DNA from: Clostridiaceae bacterium
Lineage (GTDB): Bacteria; Bacillota; Clostridia; Saccharofermentanales; DTU023
NCBI GenBank assembly: GCA_012728535.1
Contig: JAAYEX010000037.1
Coordinates: 1 to 7,003, forward strand
Reading direction: 5' to 3'
DNA: 7,003 bases
Shown: piece by piece, positions 1 to 6,044 of the stretch
Layout of the letters: every line of letters starts with the position of its first letter
Position numbering within the stretch: the first letter of the stretch is position 1
Program-made: the position numbers and the translations under genes
The notes under the pieces: generated by a model
Databases searched by the model: none
Told to the model about the DNA's origin: nothing
The model's input: the letters and a program-made list of their open reading frames with translations, nothing else

Positions 1-200
1 AGCCAGTAAAAAGACTCCCAGAAAGCGTCATCCAGGTGGTCGCGAGTAAGTTTTTTCACCGTGCTGATTCGCAGGTTGGACACCAGGGGATTGGTGATCA
101 TCCGGTTGGAACGGTCCAGCTGCAATAATATTTTATCGATCACATCCCTGCCTATGGGTGTGGCATAAACATCCTTGACCCTGCTCTTGTCGTTGATCAT
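1..200 (-). CDS. Partial CDS, N-terminal 66 codons of an unidentified protein
   Basis: The reading frame opens with ATG at 200-198 and stays open to the left edge, so the C-terminal part is missing. A GGAGG ribosome binding site lies 7 nt before the ATG, which makes this a well-supported start. The visible part begins MINDKSRVKDVYATPIGRDV and continues with a leucine-rich, probably helical stretch (IDKILLQLDR), then NPLVSNLRIS and a segment ending DDAFWESFYW. There is no signal peptide or membrane segment, so a cytoplasmic protein is likely. I do not recognise the family with confidence. The gene follows the GPH sugar symporter by 33 bp on the same strand with no terminator between, so a catabolic enzyme such as a glycosidase acting on the imported substrate is a reasonable guess. 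That guess rests on position alone. Confidence 0.75.
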   Translation of the reverse strand, partial: MINDKSRVKDVYATPIGRDVIDKILLQLDRSNRMITNPLVSNLRISTVKKLTRDHLDDAFWESFYW

Positions 201-207
201 AAAAAAA

Positions 208-212
208 CCTCC
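208..212 (-). promoter_or_regulatory. Ribosome binding site of the left-edge partial gene
   Basis: The minus strand reads GGAGG followed by seven T residues and then ATG at 200. The full match and 7-nt spacing are the main evidence that this short edge frame is a real gene. Confidence 0.8.
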
Positions 213-233
213 GTGTTTTGATCGCCGGCAGGC

Positions 234-1625
234 TTAGTCCGCCCGATCTGCCAGAATGGCTTCCTCCGCCGCCTTGTTGTCACGCAAAATCTCCGCATAG
301 AATTTTTCATCTATTTTATAAAAGAAAAAGACTACTATAAATGCTATCACGACAAAGATCGCCGGATAGACCAGCATGCTGCTTTTCAAAACCAGACTGC
401 CCCGGGCAGTCACATCGGACGCCAGCTCTGCCTCCTTGATGCCGCTGCGGATTACGGTAAAGCCGATCAGGCCGGTTGCGATCGCATTGGACACCTTGTA
501 GATCAGGGGCTGGAGCGAGAAGGTCACGCTTCCATTGCGCTTGCCGAATTTCCACTGGCCGTATTCGACACTGTCAGCGATAAACATCAACATCAGGACC
601 TGGATGAAAGCCTGGCCTACGAAGATGAAAATACCTGCAATACCCACGTAGATAATATTGGGCGGGGAAAAATAAAAGGCTGCGTAACCTATAAGCACCA
701 GGGCAATAGCCAGGCTGAAGACACTGCGGCGCTTCATCCTTTTAGAAACCAGGGGGAAAAAAGCCAGACCCAGGATCTGGGATACGCCCAGAATCAGGGC
801 AAAGACAGAGTACATGTTTTCATCGCCAAAGATGTATTTGAAATAGTAAATGCCCAGTCCGGTAGTCGCCGTATAACCGCTCATAAAGAAAAGCATGGCA
901 AAAGTAACGATCAGAAGCTGGTCGTTTTTGAAAATGATCTTGAACAGCTCCAGGAAGCCGGTCTTTTTATCTTCAGCCTTAAGCGGGATTCTTTCTTCTT
1001 TGATTACGGCGAGAGAGATGAACTGGAAAACCAGCATCAGGCCTGCTGTAATCACTGCCAGGAGCAGCCAGCCGCTCTTCAGGCTGCCGGTGATGCCGGC
1101 CAGGAAGTTGGTAAGCGGGAGCAGAGAGACAATAAAGGCGAACATACCCAGGCTGGCACAAATCCGAGCCACCGAGCCGATTTTCTCCCTCTCCTTCTGA
1201 TCGCGGGAAAGGGAGGGAATCATGGACCAGTAAGCTATATCATTGGCTGTGTAGGAAACCTCCCAGGCCAGATAAAGCAGGGTGAAGACCAGCAAATAAG
1301 GTAAACCGCTTAGACCTGTATCGATAAACATCAGCACATGGGCGACCGCCCAGGCAAGGGCCCCGCCGAAGATCCAGGGTTTGCACTTGCCCCAACGGGT
1401 CTGTGTGCTGTCGACCAGAGTTCCCATAAAGGGGTCGTTGACACCGTCGAAGATACGCATGAAAACCATAATCACTGTCAAGCTGGCCAGGGTTTCAGTG
1501 GACACGCGCAAGACATCGGTGACGTAGAACATGAGATAGAGGCTGACCATGGCAGCCACCATGTCGCGGCCTATAGTTCCAATACCGTAGCCGATGCGGT
1601 TGCGCAGGGCAGAGTATTCTTTCAT
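234..1625 (-). CDS. GPH-family (MelB-like) sugar:cation symporter, MFS
   Basis: This is a 463-residue inner-membrane protein of the glycoside-pentoside-hexuronide:cation symporter family, which imports sugars or glycosides with Na+ or H+. Its length is normal for the family and about 12 hydrophobic segments are visible. Near residues 57-66 it reads RIFDGVNDPFMG; the two aspartates (D60, D64) four residues apart match the cation-site pair D55/D59 of MelB. The family motif RWGKCKPW follows after TM2. Near residues 355-380 it reads EYGQWKFGKRNGS and then IYKVSN, with K377 in the place of the MelB cation-site lysine. The substrate cannot be read from sequence; MelB, UidB and XynP types all remain possible. 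I chose ATG 1625 over an in-frame TTG two codons upstream because GGAGG lies 7 nt from the ATG but only 1 nt from the TTG. It follows addB by 43 bp and precedes the partial gene by 33 bp on the same strand, suggesting co-transcription. Confidence 0.93.
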   Translation of the reverse strand: MKEYSALRNRIGYGIGTIGRDMVAAMVSLYLMFYVTDVLRVSTETLASLTVIMVFMRIFDGVNDPFMGTLVDSTQTRWGKCKPWIFGGALAWAVAHVLMFIDTGLSGLPYLLVFTLLYLAWEVSYTANDIAYWSMIPSLSRDQKEREKIGSVARICASLGMFAFIVSLLPLTNFLAGITGSLKSGWLLLAVITAGLMLVFQFISLAVIKEERIPLKAEDKKTGFLELFKIIFKNDQLLIVTFAMLFFMSGYTATTGLGIYYFKYIFGDENMYSVFALILGVSQILGLAFFPLVSKRMKRRSVFSLAIALVLIGYAAFYFSPPNIIYVGIAGIFIFVGQAFIQVLMLMFIADSVEYGQWKFGKRNGSVTFSLQPLIYKVSNAIATGLIGFTVIRSGIKEAELASDVTARGSLVLKSSMLVYPAIFVVIAFIVVFFFYKIDEKFYAEILRDNKAAEEAILADRAD

Positions 1626-1632
1626 AAACAAG

Positions 1633-1637
1633 CCTCC
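1633..1637 (-). promoter_or_regulatory. Ribosome binding site that fixes the symporter start at 1625
   Basis: GGAGG on the minus strand lies 7 nt before ATG 1625 and only 1 nt before the in-frame TTG at 1631-1629. The spacing decides for the ATG and gives a 463-residue protein instead of 465. Confidence 0.75.
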
Positions 1638-1668
1638 GTCATATGAGATAGTGATCTTTTTGTACTAA

Positions 1669-4600
1669 TCAGTCAGCAGTTTGCTCCGCCTTGAGCCAAC
1701 GCTCCTGCTTTTGCTTTTCCAATTCCCCGGCGCTGATAGTGGGCGGAGGTGCCGGGCGCTGAGGCGCATCGTAATAGCAAAGGCCCCGGTAGTCACAGTA
1801 GCCGCAGGGTGAACCTCCGTCATTATCCGACCGCTGGACCGGTGTGGCGGGAAAATACCCCTGTCTGATAGACCGTATGCTCTCTTTGGCAATTGCAATG
1901 GCAAAATCGCTGTCTTTTTCCAACTCTTCAGGCTTTTGCCCTTCTATCTTCCCGGTCAGATTCCGCAGATATTCATCTTCAGCCAGATAAAGGTGTGACA
2001 GGCGATTCTTGTTGCTCTCCGCCCTGTTCTTAAAAAAGAGCAAGAGTGATGCGTCCACCTGCATCTGCGGATTCGCATGCTGCCAGACTTTGCGGTAAAT
2101 CGGCAGTTGAATATCCGTACCGTCAACCAGTCCGACCTGGCTCTTCTTGTTCGATCGTTCGCTGCGTTTGAAATCATATAGCCTGTATTTCTCTGCCCCG
2201 GCATCCACATCAACACGGTCGATCAGGCCACGCAGTACGACTGCCTGGCCATCTACATCCAGGACATAGGGGTTGGGATCATCAGTTTGGGGGAACTGCC
2301 ATTCCAGAGCATGAGGGTAAAAGGGGACTGTGTCTCCTGAAGGCTCAGCCGTTGTGAGCAGCAAAGTTGCCGCAGCATGTTGGAGCAGACGTTCTCCGAT
2401 CATGCCGGATACTTCCGGACGTCCATAAACATAAAAGCCGGGCTCCTCCAGGATCTGTGGATAATAATTCCTCAGATAGCCACCGGCAATCTGCTGATGC
2501 CCCTCTTTCACAACCCGGCTGCGATCAGCTGGTGGCACCGCCTGTAGCCGACCTTGCAGATCAAGCAGAGCCAGTTCCAGCAAACGGTGAACGAAGGAGC
2601 CCTGCTCCCGTGGATTATCTTCGGCTATATCGCGTTCACGCAGATTCAGGCCGTAATCGACAAAGTATTGGAAAGGACAAGCATTGTAGCGCTGGAGGGC
2701 TGAAATGCTGATTGACCCCGGCTGCAGGATCCTGTAGCTCCGGTCAGTGAGAATGAACTTGCCCGGTTCCAGAATAAAGTTGCTTGTCAGGCTATCCCCG
2801 GTCTGCGGAATCTCGCCCCTTTTCTCAATGGCGCGTATAGCGTTGCGCCAGAGACTGTGGCTATATTTCTCCCTGCTGAACATCAGGCCACGTCTGGCGT
2901 ATTTAAAAATATTCCAGCGGGCATCCGGCTTTGTATCTGTTTCAAGCAGGACTGTTTCCGTGCTTTCAGCGCTGATCCATGACTGCAGCTGAAGGGAATG
3001 CTTGTCTTTAGATTTTGTCGCTGCGGAAATACGCAAACTCTCCGGCTGGCTTTCCAGGCGATAATTGATCAGGGCCTGGGTCACTGCCAGATTATCCAGG
3101 CGATGAGGCAAGCCGGCTCCGGTATGTTGAGACAACCATGCGCGTTCATCATCCCGCAGAAACCCTTCACCCGGTCCCGAGATGGGGAAATGATCGGCAT
3201 CGGCACCCACTATATAGAGGACCTTAGCGGGATAGTCAACGATCTGGGCTACTGAACCCACGCGGACACGATCAATACCCACAGGAATGGAGGATTGGGA
3301 CAAACCTTCCAGGCCGGCCATAAACATTTGCGCGAAGTGCTTTTGTGACATTCTCTCATCCTGCAAAACCAGGCCGGCTTCAGCTGACAAATCAACCAGA
3401 GCATTCCAAGCTGCAACCAGATTCAAAGCTTCCTGTTCATGATTTGACTGCAGGAGAATTTGCTTTTCCGCCTCCACTCTGGCCTGAAAAGTATCCCCGC
3501 TAAAAATCGAAGTCCGATTTCCGAGAAGGCTCTCACTCAGATAATCCAGCTTGCCCCGCGCTGTCCTCACTTGCCGCATACCGGTACCGAAAGCAAAGAT
3601 CTCACGCAGATGGCCACAGACTTTCCTTACCCCTTCTGAAATTTCCCTGTCATCGGACAGTTCCTCGTAGTAGGAGAGCTGCCTGTCTTCTTTCTCACAG
3701 AATCGCTTCAGCCCACCGGCATTATTAATGCCTGATGAAAGGCAGACGTTTTCAAAAGCATCAATTTGAGATTCACTCAGGCCGGTCAGGCCACAGCGGA
3801 GGTATTGCATGGCATCGGCGAAGCTGAAGTTATCAACTGATAGTTTGAGAATCTGCGCTAAAGCACGCAAACATGAAGATTGCGTCAGTTTGCGGCCGCT
3901 GTCTATATAGGAGGCGATACCGTATTCATTAAAGGCGGCATCAAGCTCAAGTGTAGTAATATCCGTTTCACACAGGCCTACAGCAATATCCCGACGCCGA
4001 TATTTTTTACTAAAAAGTAATTCGCGAATCTCACCGGCCAGGTAGTTTACTTCATCGTTAAGACTGTCCGCCAAAACAACCTTGATCTGAGCTGTTTTTG
4101 CTTCCGGACAGGTCAAGCGCCTGAAATCAGCCTCCGGGTAGGTTTTTTTGAGCTCAAGCAGGCTCCGACGACCGATATCAAAAGGAAGTGCCCTGCTAGC
4201 CGGCCCGTCCGCCAGAACGAAAAAGTTCATGGCCCGCACTCGCCCGGAAAGCGCTTCCAGTACTCGTTGTTCCTGGACTGTCAGCAAACGTTCGCTGCCA
4301 AAACCATAGATGAAGATATCCGTGGTTGCCAGAAAATCAAGGCGGGGATATTTTACCGGGTCTTCAATGACCCTGCAGGCGCGGTCTAAATTGCTGTCGC
4401 GGTCTACCAGACCCATTTGGTCAAAGGCACCCTCCAGCAAGTCCTTCAGGCTGGCAAAATCCGCCAGTTTATCCTGGGTTATCTCGCGAACTGAAGACTC
4501 CTCCGCAAGAGCCGCGGTGCGCAAGTCTTCCGCTGAAATATCATAGCGGTAGAAATCGCCCATGACGTCCGCCATCTCTGCGGCGAAAGCGGGTCGCTCG

Positions 4601-5049
4601 GCCAGACTTTGAAATCTGCGGAAGATTCCTTCATTTTTGATCAGCAAGCGTTGAATCAGCATGGCCTTGCCCGGGCGCGAAAGAGTTCCGGCTTCCGCCC
4701 CTCCGGCTTCGGAGAAAATGCGCTGGGCTAAACGGCTGAAGGACAAGACCTCCGACATCATCAGACCGTCGGCGCCCGGCTCTTCCAGGTAAGCGCGCTC
4801 CAGATCAGCCTTTTGTCGCTCGGGCACGAGCAGGAAGGCCCGGTTATCCGGCCAGTCGCCACTGTGACTGATCATTTCCGCAAAAAGCTTATCCCGGAGG
4901 ACAGAGGCCTGTTCAGCGAAATATACATCGATCTTCGTTTTTTTCAAAAGCACAAAACCGCCTTCTTCGAACACTAAGCTGCCTGGTATGCGAAGTTCCA
5001 AAAAATGGACAAATTGGATCCCTTCTTCAAAATTGATATACTTAGTCAT
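1669..5049 (-). CDS. addB: AddB-type ATP-dependent nuclease subunit B (RecB-family exonuclease)
   Basis: AddB pairs with the AddA helicase-nuclease to resect double-strand breaks; in the family it cleaves one DNA strand and helps recognise Chi. This frame is up to 1126 residues, close to the usual 1100-1170. The N-terminal part aligns with AddB through FLLVPERQK (near residue 75) and EVLSFSRLAQRI (near 100). A degenerate helicase core includes KVLYIVGADADHFP and FLRDDER. The C-terminal PD-(D/E)XK nuclease domain has FVHRLLE, GLIDRVD (D944), YDFK (D959, K961) and IQLPIY (Q981). Four cysteines, C791 in NACPFQYF and C1082, C1085, C1091 in CGYCDYRGLC, match the C...C-x2-C-x5-C set that binds a 4Fe-4S cluster in Bacillus AddB. 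The N-terminal Walker A motif is absent, as in RexB-like members. The start is uncertain: ATG 5049 lacks a good ribosome binding site, while GTG 4953 (giving 1094 residues) has GAAGAAGG before it. No addA is adjacent; a sugar symporter follows instead. Residue numbers use the 5049 start. Confidence 0.92.
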   Translation of the reverse strand: MTKYINFEEGIQFVHFLELRIPGSLVFEEGGFVLLKKTKIDVYFAEQASVLRDKLFAEMISHSGDWPDNRAFLLVPERQKADLERAYLEEPGADGLMMSEVLSFSRLAQRIFSEAGGAEAGTLSRPGKAMLIQRLLIKNEGIFRRFQSLAERPAFAAEMADVMGDFYRYDISAEDLRTAALAEESSVREITQDKLADFASLKDLLEGAFDQMGLVDRDSNLDRACRVIEDPVKYPRLDFLATTDIFIYGFGSERLLTVQEQRVLEALSGRVRAMNFFVLADGPASRALPFDIGRRSLLELKKTYPEADFRRLTCPEAKTAQIKVVLADSLNDEVNYLAGEIRELLFSKKYRRRDIAVGLCETDITTLELDAAFNEYGIASYIDSGRKLTQSSCLRALAQILKLSVDNFSFADAMQYLRCGLTGLSESQIDAFENVCLSSGINNAGGLKRFCEKEDRQLSYYEELSDDREISEGVRKVCGHLREIFAFGTGMRQVRTARGKLDYLSESLLGNRTSIFSGDTFQARVEAEKQILLQSNHEQEALNLVAAWNALVDLSAEAGLVLQDERMSQKHFAQMFMAGLEGLSQSSIPVGIDRVRVGSVAQIVDYPAKVLYIVGADADHFPISGPGEGFLRDDERAWLSQHTGAGLPHRLDNLAVTQALINYRLESQPESLRISAATKSKDKHSLQLQSWISAESTETVLLETDTKPDARWNIFKYARRGLMFSREKYSHSLWRNAIRAIEKRGEIPQTGDSLTSNFILEPGKFILTDRSYRILQPGSISISALQRYNACPFQYFVDYGLNLRERDIAEDNPREQGSFVHRLLELALLDLQGRLQAVPPADRSRVVKEGHQQIAGGYLRNYYPQILEEPGFYVYGRPEVSGMIGERLLQHAAATLLLTTAEPSGDTVPFYPHALEWQFPQTDDPNPYVLDVDGQAVVLRGLIDRVDVDAGAEKYRLYDFKRSERSNKKSQVGLVDGTDIQLPIYRKVWQHANPQMQVDASLLLFFKNRAESNKNRLSHLYLAEDEYLRNLTGKIEGQKPEELEKDSDFAIAIAKESIRSIRQGYFPATPVQRSDNDGGSPCGYCDYRGLCYYDAPQRPAPPPTISAGELEKQKQERWLKAEQTAD
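4961..4967 (-). promoter_or_regulatory. Candidate ribosome binding site for an internal GTG start of addB
   Basis: On the minus strand AGAAGG lies 7 nt before an in-frame GTG at 4953-4951 (codon 33 of the longest frame). A protein starting there would read MLLKKTKIDVYF, placing the first beta strand at the N-terminus as is usual for AddB. The upstream ATG at 5049 has only a poor GGTAG-like match before it. This is a suggestion from spacing and family architecture. Confidence 0.45.
5014..5042 (+). promoter_or_regulatory. Possible sigma-70-type promoter for the ROK kinase operon
   Basis: TTGGAT (5014-5019) and TATACT (5037-5042) are separated by 17 bp. The -10 box matches TATAAT at 5 of 6 positions, but the -35 box matches at only 3. 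Transcription would begin near 5049, leaving a leader of about 39 nt that contains the kinase ribosome binding site. An alternative is TTGATA (5033-5038) with CATAAA (5057-5062) at 18 bp. Both lie partly or wholly inside the longest addB frame, so they fit better if addB starts downstream at 4953. Confidence 0.3.
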
Positions 5050-5076
5050 AATCTACCATAAATTGAGGAGAAATCA

Positions 5077-5081
5077 GGGAG
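5077..5081 (+). promoter_or_regulatory. Ribosome binding site of the ROK kinase
   Basis: GGGAG lies 6 nt before ATG 5088. A second purine-rich match, GAGGAG at 5065-5070, is 17 nt away and too distant to serve this start. Confidence 0.7.
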
Positions 5082-5087
5082 ATCAAT

Positions 5088-6044
5088 ATGCAATATTCGC
5101 TCGGTATAGACTTAGGCGGGAGTCATATAGCTGCCGCAATTGTTGATGAAGAAGGCCGGCTTCTTTATAAAAAAACCTGCCAGACTGATGTCAGCGGAGG
5201 CGTGAAGGGCGTGGCCAAAGATATTGGACACCTGGGCCAGTCTATTTTGAAGGAACTGGAGCATAAAAAAGGTGGCCGGGTTCAACATCTGGGTGTCGGC
5301 GTCCCAGGTCCCGTCCATCCTCAAACACACTATGTTATCAGTGCTCCTAATCTCGGTTGGGAAGATGTAGATCTTTTTTCTGAATTATTGCCCTATTTCC
5401 CGGATCAGGAAATTCTTATAGTAAACGACGCAAGCTGTGCGACGTGGGCTGAGTACAAGTTCGGAGCTTTACAGGATTACCCCAACAGCATGATGCTCAC
5501 ACTGGGGACCGGTCTGGGCGGTGGCTTTATCTATCGGGGCGAGACTTTTGATGGCGGAAACAACTATGGCTTTGAGCCCGGGCACACTATCCTGGTAGCT
5601 GATGGCGAATTGTGTCCTTGCGGTCGCCACGGCTGTCTGGAGGCTTATGTGTCGATTAAGGCGCTGCGTCGTGAAGCAGACAAAGCCTTGAAGCGGTACC
5701 CCGACTCCATGCTTTTGAAAGATAAGTCACTGGATCCGACCATGCCTTATACCATCCGTGAATTGTTTGCGGCAGCCTTTGCAGGAGATTCTGCAGCTAA
5801 ATATTCTGTCGATCTTTATGTGCACAATCTTGCCATCGGCATTGCTTCCTTTATTGTAATTCTTCAACCGGAAATTATTGCCCTGGGCGGCGGTATCAGC
5901 CATCAGGACGAAAGCTTCTATAACCGACTCCGGGAAGCTGTTGCAGATCATCTGCTGGCGGGGGCCCGTCAGCCTGTGCCAAGGATTATTCCGGCAAAAC
6001 TGGGCAATGATGCCGGTATAGTCGGAGCAGCAATAAGCAGATGA
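5088..6044 (+). CDS. ROK-family sugar kinase, probably glucokinase
   Basis: This 318-residue cytoplasmic protein has the usual ROK-kinase length and would phosphorylate a hexose, most likely glucose to glucose 6-phosphate, using ATP. It starts with the phosphate-binding motif GIDLGGSH (residues 6-13). VPGPV lies near residue 90. The catalytic aspartate is D114 in VNDASC. A second phosphate loop is LGTGLGGG (139-146). The ROK signature follows: EPGH with H166, then CPCGRHGCLEAY with C176, C178 and C183, the H-C-C-C set that binds structural zinc. A third glycine-rich segment, ALGGGIS, sits near residue 265. There is no N-terminal helix-turn-helix, so this is a kinase and not a ROK repressor. 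The EPGH plus zinc signature favours glucokinase, but fructokinase, mannokinase and N-acetylhexosamine kinase remain possible. The stop codon overlaps the start of the MFS transporter. The start lies 38 bp from the outermost divergent start of addB. Confidence 0.93.
   Translation: MQYSLGIDLGGSHIAAAIVDEEGRLLYKKTCQTDVSGGVKGVAKDIGHLGQSILKELEHKKGGRVQHLGVGVPGPVHPQTHYVISAPNLGWEDVDLFSELLPYFPDQEILIVNDASCATWAEYKFGALQDYPNSMMLTLGTGLGGGFIYRGETFDGGNNYGFEPGHTILVADGELCPCGRHGCLEAYVSIKALRREADKALKRYPDSMLLKDKSLDPTMPYTIRELFAAAFAGDSAAKYSVDLYVHNLAIGIASFIVILQPEIIALGGGISHQDESFYNRLREAVADHLLAGARQPVPRIIPAKLGNDAGIVGAAISR

Noticed and set aside
201..233. Run of seven T residues after the symporter as a terminator
   Set aside because: The T run lies between the GGAGG and the ATG of the next gene and has no GC-rich hairpin before it; it is part of the translation start spacing.
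1338..1646. 102-codon plus-strand frame with a His-rich translation
   Set aside because: It is antisense to the conserved N-terminal half of the GPH symporter and looks like a reverse-complement shadow of membrane codons.
1626..1668. Possible terminator between addB and the symporter
   Set aside because: Only a weak TAGT/ACTA pairing with a 12-nt loop can be drawn, with no GC-rich stem followed by a T run. Read-through is more likely.
2367..2711. 114-codon open frame on the plus strand
   Set aside because: It is antisense to the addB nuclease region, which carries conserved catalytic residues. The translation is low in hydrophobic core residues and resembles no family.
5088..6044. ROK protein as a transcriptional repressor (NagC/XylR type)
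   Set aside because: The protein starts directly with the ATP-binding DLGGS motif and has no N-terminal helix-turn-helix domain; its length is that of a kinase.
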